Of a stretch of DNA of 40,481 nucleotides, positions 5,039 through 10,361 are shown in pieces. Position numbers and translations under genes: made by a program. Where the stretch lies: the IMG/VR virus record IMGVR_UViG_3300030102_003384, positions 1 through 40,481 of that record; one strand, given 5' to 3'. The notes beneath the pieces were generated by a model, which worked only from the letters and a program-made list of their open reading frames with translations, made no database searches and was not told the origin of the DNA. The stretch comes from a virus. Within the stretch, counting starts at the first letter, position 1; each line of letters begins with the position of its first letter.

Positions 5039-5350
5039 ATGTATCATACAAAAGAAGAATTAATACAAGAAGAACTTGAAATTCATTTCATCTTCGATAG
5101 CTTAACTACGGCTGACGATTATGAGTTATGGTGGTTGGTAGAGACCGACCCTTTGGCAGATTCAAAGGTGTACTCTCATCCAATAGACCCCGAACATTTA
5201 TACTATTACGACCACGACTTTGAAGAGAAGTGTCAAACGATAGTAAGAGCGTCCGTTCATAACCCTAGAATAAGTTTTCAAAACTATTATTTTGATGACG
5301 AAGTCGTAGAGGAATGGGTCGCAGATGAAAAGGAAGAAATTGTTAATTAG
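5039..5350 (+). CDS. Hypothetical acidic protein, 103 aa
   Basis: A very acidic protein (MYHTKEELIQEELEIHFIFD...), rich in Asp, Glu, Tyr and His, without signal peptide or membrane segment. It is the last gene of the ribozyme array: it has hammerhead 3 upstream, but downstream has an ordinary intrinsic terminator whose hairpin loop carries the same TTTAAA. Highly acidic small phage proteins can mimic DNA to inhibit host nucleases or repressors; here that is only a possibility. Function unknown. Confidence 0.68.
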   Translation: MYHTKEELIQEELEIHFIFDSLTTADDYELWWLVETDPLADSKVYSHPIDPEHLYYYDHDFEEKCQTIVRASVHNPRISFQNYYFDDEVVEEWVADEKEEIVN

Positions 5351-5385
5351 TTTAGGTTTGTAACCCGACTTTGTCGGAATAAAAG

Positions 5386-5417
5386 AGAGGGTGTTTAAAC
5401 GCACCCTCTTTTTTTTT
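5386..5417 (+). terminator. Intrinsic terminator ending the ribozyme operon
   Basis: The stem AGAGGGTG (5386-5393) with CACCCTCT (5402-5409) encloses a loop containing TTTAAA and runs into nine consecutive T (5409-5417). It resembles stem III and P3 of the ribozymes upstream but lacks any ribozyme core. Confidence 0.9.
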
Positions 5418-5426
5418 GTAAAATAA

Positions 5427-5458
5427 TTTGGTTATTAAAAAGTAATTACATATCTTTA
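5427..5458 (+). promoter_or_regulatory. Bacteroidetes-type promoter
   Basis: A TTTG -33 box (5427-5430), 20 nt, and TATCTTTA (5451-5458) near the -7 consensus. It lies just after the terminator and 26 nt upstream of the ATG at 5485. The stretch TAATTACATATCTTT is shared exactly with the promoter at 7217-7247. Confidence 0.72.
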
Positions 5459-5484
5459 TCAAAATTATTCAATAAATACTAATA

Positions 5485-5730
5485 ATGAAACACGATATTT
5501 GGAAACTTAGAAGAGAGGCTAAGGCAGTAACTGAAAGGTCAGTTAAGACCATAGTCGTACAATATGTGTCAGCTATAACGGGTGTCGGTCAAGCTGATGT
5601 TATCAAGAACGCAGATAAGATTAAATTATCTGATATACTTGACGCTCAAATTAAAGAGCAGAGTTTGGTTTTCGATTGGGAAAGCTGGAGAGATTTACAA
5701 CTTGCGTGTAAAGATACCAACTTAACTTAA
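5485..5730 (+). CDS. Hypothetical protein, 81 aa
   Basis: A mixed-charge helical protein (MKHDIWKLRREAKAVTERSV...) that opens a new operon directly behind its own promoter. The central VSAITGVGQADVIKNADKIKL segment has the spacing of a small helix-turn-helix or helix-hairpin-helix, but similarity is too weak to name it. One untranslated base separates it from the next gene. Function unknown; early regulatory roles are common at this position. Confidence 0.65.
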   Translation: MKHDIWKLRREAKAVTERSVKTIVVQYVSAITGVGQADVIKNADKIKLSDILDAQIKEQSLVFDWESWRDLQLACKDTNLT

Positions 5731-5731
5731 G

Positions 5732-6025
5732 ATGAAAAAAGTAAAAAATTGTTCAGTACAATGGGACGGATTAGATGTTCATGCTTGGGTAGAATATCAA
5801 GCAGAACTAGGAGAGCCTAAGAAAAATCTTTTAATAAAAGATTACGATAATTTGACCGAGAGTCAAAGAGACATACTACTTAGTATGTGTGAGGAAGCGA
5901 TTGAAGAGTATGAGGATAGTATTATATCTCATATAAACGATTGTATCGCTGAGTTTGTTAGCACAAACCTTGACGCTATTGTAAAAGATTTAGTCAAAGA
6001 TAAAATTTGTAGCTATGCAGATTGA
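5732..6025 (+). CDS. Hypothetical acidic protein, 97 aa
   Basis: An acidic protein starting MKKVKNCSVQWDGLDVHAWV. The N-terminal half looks like a short beta sheet and the C-terminal half is a long Glu/Asp-rich helix. No recognised domain. It overlaps the following gene by 11 bp in another frame, which suggests coupled translation within an operon of six or more tiny genes. Function unknown. Confidence 0.65.
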   Translation: MKKVKNCSVQWDGLDVHAWVEYQAELGEPKKNLLIKDYDNLTESQRDILLSMCEEAIEEYEDSIISHINDCIAEFVSTNLDAIVKDLVKDKICSYAD

Positions 6026-6200
6026 TTCAAAACAAATCGAAAAGCTAGTAAAAGAGATAGAGCGTTTAAACAAGCCCTCTATAAAACTTGTTGATTCTCC
6101 AAAGAGAGAAATCAGGAAGGTTGATAACCTATTGTCTATGCAAGCGTGGGCAATGGAAGAATTATGGAAAGCACTAGAAATTAATAAAAATAAAAGATGA
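6015..6200 (+). CDS. Hypothetical protein, 61 aa
   Basis: A short Lys/Glu-rich helical protein (MQIDSKQIEKLVKEIERLNK...) with coiled-coil-like heptads in its first third. It overlaps the genes on both sides (11 bp upstream, ATGA downstream), strong evidence that it is translated. It carries a GTTTAAAC site at 6064. No function recognised. Confidence 0.62.
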   Translation: MQIDSKQIEKLVKEIERLNKPSIKLVDSPKREIRKVDNLLSMQAWAMEELWKALEINKNKR

Positions 6201-6361
6201 AAGTAAAACAATATTCAAGAGAGTATTACGAGTACATAGAGGAAAAGATAGTACCCTATGAAGATACTGAGGTACAGCTTCAATATTATAAAGGAGAAAT
6301 CGGTTATGATGAAGATTATGTAAAAGAACATTTAGAAAATAATAACATTAAATTAACTTAA
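6197..6361 (+). CDS. Hypothetical protein, 54 aa
   Basis: A small acidic, Tyr-rich protein (MKVKQYSREYYEYIEEKIVP...) of 54 residues. The ATG overlaps the previous stop as ATGA, and the next gene starts 1 nt after its own stop, so the frame is embedded in a compact operon. No domain or membrane segment is visible and I do not recognise it. Confidence 0.6.
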   Translation: MKVKQYSREYYEYIEEKIVPYEDTEVQLQYYKGEIGYDEDYVKEHLENNNIKLT

Positions 6362-6362
6362 A

Positions 6363-6617
6363 ATGGAAAAACAATTAAAGGTAACGGGTGTACGATACTT
6401 TAAAACTCGAAGAGGGTTAGGGTATGAGTGCACGACAAATATAAAAGGATTGCTGATTTGGAATGACGGCAACGGAGGTGGCACATATTTAGATTGCGAC
6501 TTTCAGAATATGAATAGAAGAGAACTCTATCAATACGAAGAGGAGTATTCGGAACTAGATTTAGAACATCTCATAAATGTATATGAGGGTGTGGATTTAA
6601 TAAATAAATATATATAG
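6363..6617 (+). CDS. Hypothetical phage protein, 84 aa
   Basis: A soluble protein starting MEKQLKVTGVRYFKTRRGLG, followed by a Gly- and Asn-rich loop (WNDGNGGGTY) and an acidic helical tail. The VTGVRYFKTRRGLGYE pattern is familiar to me from short phage proteins of unknown role. The beta-rich first half with basic residues could bind nucleic acid; this is speculative. It lies 1 nt after one gene and 2 nt before the next. Confidence 0.65.
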   Translation: MEKQLKVTGVRYFKTRRGLGYECTTNIKGLLIWNDGNGGGTYLDCDFQNMNRRELYQYEEEYSELDLEHLINVYEGVDLINKYI

Positions 6618-6619
6618 TT

Positions 6620-6913
6620 ATGGAAAGACACGACTACGATTTAAAACAAAGGGAAGATGATATGATAAACGTATTATCTGAAGATGTACACGCACGAGGT
6701 TATTCAGTAAACATAATTTTTGAATATAAAACTGAGAAGTATTTAGCGTGGGGACATTTAGAAGAAGACGGACAGCTTGGAGATTATTGGGGAGTAGATG
6801 TTCTTAATCAGGGAGAAGTTAGCTGGAAACATCCAAATAGGGATAAGCTAGAGGATATCGCACATAATTTAATGAGTGATTTTCATGTAACAAAAGATAA
6901 ACTTGAATTGTAA
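6620..6913 (+). CDS. Hypothetical protein, 97 aa
   Basis: An acidic protein of mixed predicted structure (MERHDYDLKQREDDMINVLS...), with a central aromatic stretch (WGHLEEDGQLGDYWGVDV). No catalytic motif or domain recognised. It is tightly packed in the small-gene operon; the next gene's ATG follows its stop by 1 nt. Confidence 0.63.
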   Translation: MERHDYDLKQREDDMINVLSEDVHARGYSVNIIFEYKTEKYLAWGHLEEDGQLGDYWGVDVLNQGEVSWKHPNRDKLEDIAHNLMSDFHVTKDKLEL

Positions 6914-6914
6914 T

Positions 6915-7130
6915 ATGGACGAAAGATTAAGTGAATTAGTATCGGATATATTTTTTGACTTTATATCTGAGATAGAAGGGTCAGAGTTATATGATGAATT
7001 TATCATACGACACAAAGACCACACGGAAAGCACCGAGCGTGCGAGCGAATTGTTTTATAAGATTGAAGATAAGATTCACGATTATACTTATGATTTGCTT
7101 TATGACAAAGAGCGTTTAAACGAACTCTAA
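6915..7130 (+). CDS. Hypothetical acidic protein, 71 aa
   Basis: An acidic helical protein, MDERLSELVSDIFFDFISEI and onward. The ATG at 6915 is chosen over an upstream in-frame TTG (6903), which would overlap the preceding gene needlessly. It is the last gene before the structured terminator and carries a GTTTAAAC site at 7114. The short acidic sequence gives no functional clue. Confidence 0.62.
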   Translation: MDERLSELVSDIFFDFISEIEGSELYDEFIIRHKDHTESTERASELFYKIEDKIHDYTYDLLYDKERLNEL

Positions 7131-7214
7131 AAGAGGGTCAGGCAGTTGATATGAAAGGGTCAACATACGAAAGACGATATAAAAATGTAATGCCTGAATC
7201 GTTCCTCTTTTTTT
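7130..7214 (+). terminator. Pseudoknotted terminator-like RNA element
   Basis: The outer stem is AAAGAGG (7130-7136) with CCTCTTT (7204-7210), ending in a T-rich run. Inside are a second stem CAGGCA (7139-7144) with TGCCTG (7191-7196), a small hairpin GTTGA (7145-7149) with TCAAC (7160-7164), and a possible pseudoknot GACGAT (7173-7178) with ATCGTT (7198-7203). It is far more elaborate than a simple terminator. It matches no ribozyme or riboswitch class I know. Confidence 0.6.
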
Positions 7215-7216
7215 AT

Positions 7217-7247
7217 TTTGTTATTCAAAAATAATTACATATCTTTG
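7217..7247 (+). promoter_or_regulatory. Bacteroidetes-type promoter
   Basis: TTTG (7217-7220), 19 nt, then TATCTTTG (7240-7247) followed by C: a full match to the Bacteroidetes consensus. It should drive the replication and recombination genes from 7261 on. Confidence 0.82.
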
Positions 7248-7260
7248 CATAAGATAATCA

Positions 7261-7452
7261 ATGAAAAAAAATATTTGTAGCGAGTGTAGAAGTCAAAATT
7301 TAGAAGTGATACAAGAAGAGTATCACGGAGAATATGCGACCCTCACTTACAAATGTTTAGATTGTGAAACTAAAACTACTAACTATTATGACATTATTTT
7401 CAACCCCCTTCAAAACTTTATTGCGTCGAATACGCAGAAAGAAGTTACATAG
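7261..7452 (+). CDS. Small zinc-ribbon protein, 63 aa
   Basis: This short protein opens with MKKNICSECRSQNLEVIQEE and has a second pair in YKCLDCETKT, giving a C-x2-C...C-x2-C zinc ribbon (Cys 6, 9, 32 and 35). Such ribbons bind nucleic acids or proteins. It is first in the replication operon, right behind a consensus promoter, so it is probably early. Its last 65 nt overlap the next gene in a different frame. The precise role is unknown. Confidence 0.7.
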   Translation: MKKNICSECRSQNLEVIQEEYHGEYATLTYKCLDCETKTTNYYDIIFNPLQNFIASNTQKEVT

Positions 7453-7675
7453 AGCCTATGTGTACGATAGTATGCTGGAGCAAAGAAACCAAGCAGTACG
7501 CTTATTAATATCGATTGACCCCAACACTGATGTAGAGGTCATTAGAAGGTCTACAAGAAAGTCTTATTTAATTTGCAGAGTTCCGCAAGGAGACATATAT
7601 TTACTTAAGGAAGCTAAGAAGAAGTTTTCTTTAGCTAAGAAGTACAAGAGAAGATTGCAGTTATTAAATTTTTAA
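7388..7675 (+). CDS. Hypothetical very basic protein, 95 aa
   Basis: Starting at the ATG at 7388, the protein opens MTLFSTPFKTLLRRIRRKKL and stays Arg/Lys-rich, ending in KKFSLAKKYKRRLQLLNF. A GTG at 7364 is an alternative start. The overlap of 65 nt with the zinc-ribbon gene is unusually long for this genome. The strong positive charge suggests nucleic-acid binding; no domain is recognised. Confidence 0.58.
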   Translation: MTLFSTPFKTLLRRIRRKKLHRAYVYDSMLEQRNQAVRLLISIDPNTDVEVIRRSTRKSYLICRVPQGDIYLLKEAKKKFSLAKKYKRRLQLLNF

Positions 7676-7676
7676 A

Positions 7677-7844
7677 ATGGAAGGGCAGATTCAAATGTAT
7701 CATCATAGATTGGAAGCAGTAATTAAAAGAGTCTCTGACACTCTTGTAAAGCTAGAGAAGTTAGAGTCATCATCAGGTAATATGTCTTACGACCAAGATA
7801 GATTGCTTAAAGAAATAATCAAAGACTTAAAAGAAATTCAATGA
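7677..7844 (+). CDS. Hypothetical coiled-coil protein, 55 aa
   Basis: A 55-residue helical protein beginning MEGQIQMYHHRLEAVIKRVS, with leucine heptads (LVKLEKLE) suggesting a short coiled coil. It starts 1 nt after the previous stop and overlaps the following ATG by 4 nt (ATGA). No domain is recognised. Confidence 0.58.
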   Translation: MEGQIQMYHHRLEAVIKRVSDTLVKLEKLESSSGNMSYDQDRLLKEIIKDLKEIQ

Positions 7845-8143
7845 AAGAGTATATATTTAAACAATACACCGAAAATATTTGTGCCCACTTGGGTATCAAT
7901 AGTTCTGATTTGTTTGTAAAGTCAAGGGAAGCGGGAGTAGTCGACGCAAGACAACTCCTGTTCTACCTTTGTCATGACAAAAGACAAATGGGATTTACAG
8001 AGATTAAATCTTACACGGACAAAGTAGGATTGGAACAAGATGTATCAAACATCAAGTACGCAGTAGATAGTTTTAAATCTAAGCTAGAAAAAGACCCCGA
8101 CCTTTTGCACATCATACAAAAGCTAGACAAGATTGAACACTAA
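7841..8143 (+). CDS. DnaA domain IV-like DNA-binding protein, 100 aa
   Basis: The segment VKSREAGVVDARQLLFYLCH resembles the start of DnaA domain IV, the helix-turn-helix that contacts DnaA boxes at origins, where a basic helix is followed by an ARQ(I/L)xxYL helix. There is no AAA+ ATPase domain, so it is a stand-alone DNA-binding module. Phages of Bacteroidetes often carry such proteins near replication genes. It could recognise the phage origin or host DnaA boxes. A second DnaA-IV-like protein is encoded at 14772. It overlaps the next gene by 11 bp. Confidence 0.6.
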   Translation: MKEYIFKQYTENICAHLGINSSDLFVKSREAGVVDARQLLFYLCHDKRQMGFTEIKSYTDKVGLEQDVSNIKYAVDSFKSKLEKDPDLLHIIQKLDKIEH

Positions 8144-8552
8144 TGAATTAGAGATAGTGTTTAAACAGGCTCGCTCTGAGTATGGTAGCGTGAACATAGA
8201 CGGCGACGGCTATCAAGCGTGTGTGTACTTAGGTGTTAAGATAACCAAAGACGATATGACAGGAGAAATAAAGATATACGACCCACAAAAGAGTGTCAAC
8301 TATTATGTTGAGATTGATAAAGGATTGTATTCTCTATTCATCAACAAAGGGTGGGTAGGTGCTGTCATTGATATTACTCTGCAAAAGTATACTGAGAAAC
8401 TTGATAGAGTAAAAGAAGGTATCTCCAATGAAATGAACGGAAACCAAAGTCCAAAGAGACTTAGGATTCTTAAGGAGACACGCGAACAAATTCTCAGAAA
8501 ATATTATAAACTAACTCAAAAATTAAATAATGAAAAAAAAGAAAACATTTAA
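8133..8552 (+). CDS. Hypothetical protein, 139 aa
   Basis: A soluble protein of mixed structure: a beta-rich first 70 residues (DGDGYQACVYLGVKITKDDM) and a long basic, helical, coiled-coil-like C-terminus. The only start codons in frame near the front are TTG (8133) and GTG (8157); TTG keeps the overlap with the gene before and is preferred. Other genes here also use TTG. No known domain. It lies two genes before the ERF annealase, so a recombination-accessory role is possible but unproven. Confidence 0.6.
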   Translation: MNTNELEIVFKQARSEYGSVNIDGDGYQACVYLGVKITKDDMTGEIKIYDPQKSVNYYVEIDKGLYSLFINKGWVGAVIDITLQKYTEKLDRVKEGISNEMNGNQSPKRLRILKETREQILRKYYKLTQKLNNEKKENI

Positions 8553-8670
8553 AGAAATAATGACTGAGAAATTCTTAGAAGAAGGAATTAGTCAAACATT
8601 TATTGACTCTAATATGGAGTTTATAGATGATGTAGAACCAAAAAAAACTGACAATGAAAAACCTGTATAA
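8530..8670 (+). CDS. Hypothetical protein, 46 aa
   Basis: A tiny protein, MKKKKTFKEIMTEKFLEEGI and onward, with a basic start and an acidic end. It overlaps both neighbours (23 bp upstream, 17 bp downstream) in other frames, a pattern seen through this operon. No function is recognised, and the overlaps make it less certain than its neighbours. Confidence 0.5.
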   Translation: MKKKKTFKEIMTEKFLEEGISQTFIDSNMEFIDDVEPKKTDNEKPV

Positions 8671-9211
8671 AGCACTCTTAAAATTTCAGGACGAAGTCCC
8701 TCAGATTGAAAAGAATACTGAGGGTTATGGCTACAAGTATGCTAAACTTGAAGACATAATTAAAACAACAAGACCTGTTCTTAAGGACAACGGGCTACTT
8801 GTTACGCAAGCGATATGTACTTGCCCTGAGTCTCAGTTACCTTCGGTAAGAACTACGCTTATACACGCAGAAAGCGGAGAGACTGACACAAGCTACACTC
8901 CTGTTGCAGAAGTAAAACTTGGGTCAATGAATATGTATCAAAGCATTGGTGCGGGTATAACTTATTATCGTAGGTACGCATTAGCGGGTATTTTAGGTAT
9001 CGCACCTGACGACGACATAGACGCAAATGATGAGGTTAAACCAACGAAAACCAAGATGACTAAGGGGAACTATGCGGTCATGAAAAAGAGCGCAGAAAAC
9101 CATAGGAAAAAGGGTAAGAAGTGGGAAGAGATAGTAGCTATTATGTCAGAGAATGTAATACTTGATACTAAGTTAGTTCAGGATATGAAAAAAGAAATGT
9201 ATGGAAAGTAG
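8654..9211 (+). CDS. erf: ERF-family single-strand annealing recombinase
   Basis: A 185-residue protein of the ERF superfamily, which anneals complementary single strands during phage recombination and genome circularisation. The family hallmarks are the N-terminal YGYKYAKLEDI block, the GAGITYYRRYALAGILGI core (about residues 98-115) and the following acidic DDDID. It lacks the long C-terminal extension of P22 Erf. It is directly followed by a PD-(D/E)XK exonuclease and an SSB-like gene, the usual three-part phage recombination module (annealase, exonuclease, single-strand binder). The stop overlaps the exonuclease ATG by 11 bp. Confidence 0.9.
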   Translation: MKNLYKALLKFQDEVPQIEKNTEGYGYKYAKLEDIIKTTRPVLKDNGLLVTQAICTCPESQLPSVRTTLIHAESGETDTSYTPVAEVKLGSMNMYQSIGAGITYYRRYALAGILGIAPDDDIDANDEVKPTKTKMTKGNYAVMKKSAENHRKKGKKWEEIVAIMSENVILDTKLVQDMKKEMYGK

Positions 9212-10001
9212 TAAGATAATAGAGAAGTTAAAAAGCGACAAGGATTACTACGGGAAATTTGGCTCTCAGTTTCTATCCAATAGTGATATCAAAGCCTTGC
9301 GTTCTGACATCAAGTCGTTTAGAAAGCCAGTGCGTTTAAACGAAGCCTTAGAAGCGGGCAGATATTTTCATCAGCTTTTATTAGAGGAGGACAAAGCAAA
9401 GAACTTTCCAATGGTGGACGCAAAGACAAGAAACGCAAAAGAATACAAAGAGTATTTAGAAGAAAACAAAGTCGAGTTTGTTTTAAAAACCAATGAAGCT
9501 ATGGCTATAAAAGACATAGCGGATTGGGTAATGGACGACAAGACTGCGTGTACTCAGTTCATCAGGGACTTATTAAATAACCCTGAGAGTTTGAGAGAGC
9601 AACCCACGATAGCTGACCTTCATGGTCATCAGTTCAAAGGGAAAGCCGACCTGATTACGAAAGATGAGTCGGGTCAATATGTTATAATAGATTTCAAAAC
9701 TACATCTAGTAATCCAAGTGATTTTACTAAGTGGTCTCTTGATTCTTGGGGGTACAATTCTCAAGCCTATCTCTACAAGGAGATGTTCGGTATGAACTTT
9801 AAGTTTATATTCATTGGGAAGAAACCAAAGGAAGATAGTGAGGGAAAGATTTATTATGATGTGTGTGAAGTAACTCCGTCAGAAGATACTCTTGAAATGG
9901 GTAGGATGAGAGTTATCGAAGCCTTAGCAGAGTACGAGAAGTATTATGGCGAAGGTGCAACTGAAGATGTGCGAGCGTCGTATGTCAAAAAAGTAATTTA
10001 A
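9201..10001 (+). CDS. PD-(D/E)XK exonuclease (RecB/lambda-exo-like)
   Basis: A 266-residue nuclease of the PD-(D/E)XK superfamily. The catalytic core is visible as FKGKADLI (about residues 146-153, metal-binding Asp) and VIIDFKTTS (about 162-170, the D-x-K signature), with a following Gln/Tyr motif (WGYNSQAYLYKE) typical of the PD-(D/E)XK exonucleases paired with annealases. An N-terminal helical region precedes it. It probably resects double-stranded ends to give single strands for the ERF annealase encoded just upstream. A GTTTAAAC site lies at 9334. Confidence 0.88.
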   Translation: MESSKIIEKLKSDKDYYGKFGSQFLSNSDIKALRSDIKSFRKPVRLNEALEAGRYFHQLLLEEDKAKNFPMVDAKTRNAKEYKEYLEENKVEFVLKTNEAMAIKDIADWVMDDKTACTQFIRDLLNNPESLREQPTIADLHGHQFKGKADLITKDESGQYVIIDFKTTSSNPSDFTKWSLDSWGYNSQAYLYKEMFGMNFKFIFIGKKPKEDSEGKIYYDVCEVTPSEDTLEMGRMRVIEALAEYEKYYGEGATEDVRASYVKKVI

Positions 10002-10011
10002 ATATATATAT

Positions 10012-10272
10012 ATGAGTAATCAAAGAAAGGTTATAGGAACTTTAAACATAAGTATCAACCTAGATAAGATACCAAAAGAAAAGATAGTCAAAGGAGACAA
10101 GGGAAGTTATGCTAACATGACTGCGCTTATCTTTGATAGCGACGACCAATATGGTAAGAACGCTACGGCTATGGTATCGAAAACTCCTGAAGAAAGAGAG
10201 TCTAACACGGACACTATTTATTTAGGTAATGGTTGGTACAACATCAAGAAAGAGGATACAATGCCTTTTTAA
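10012..10272 (+). CDS. SSB-like protein with acidic -PF tail, 86 aa
   Basis: A small beta-rich protein (MSNQRKVIGTLNISINLDKI...) ending KKEDTMPF. Bacterial single-stranded DNA-binding proteins end in a conserved acidic tip finishing in Pro-Phe (DDDIPF), which recruits partner enzymes; the tail here resembles it. The position straight after annealase and exonuclease genes supports single-strand binding. The OB-fold itself cannot be confirmed by eye, so this is an inference from the tail and neighbours. A hairpin plus T run follows. Confidence 0.5.
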   Translation: MSNQRKVIGTLNISINLDKIPKEKIVKGDKGSYANMTALIFDSDDQYGKNATAMVSKTPEERESNTDTIYLGNGWYNIKKEDTMPF

Positions 10273-10291
10273 TTAAATTTAATTTATAACA

Positions 10292-10348
10292 GGAGTGAGG
10301 AGAGTTTTTTCTTTTTCATATTAATTGGTTGTCTCCTCCTCCTTTTTT
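10292..10348 (+). terminator. Possible intrinsic terminator before the primase-helicase
   Basis: GGAGTGAGGAGA (10292-10303) pairs with TCTCCTCCTCC (10332-10342) with one bulged T, and six T follow (10343-10348). The 28-nt loop is long. Whether it terminates, attenuates, or controls translation of the gene starting at 10362 is unclear. Confidence 0.55.
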
Positions 10349-10361
10349 ATTTACAAACAAA

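Noticed and set aside
5350-5385. Possible eighth ribozyme after the last array gene
   Set aside because: A small hairpin (CCGAC...GTCGG) resembles a pistol P1, but no pseudoknot partner, GCG or cut-site motif follows; only a terminator is present.
7130-7214. Pistol, hammerhead, twister, hatchet or twister-sister ribozyme
   Set aside because: None of the conserved core sequences of these classes is present, so it is kept as an unassigned structured terminator.
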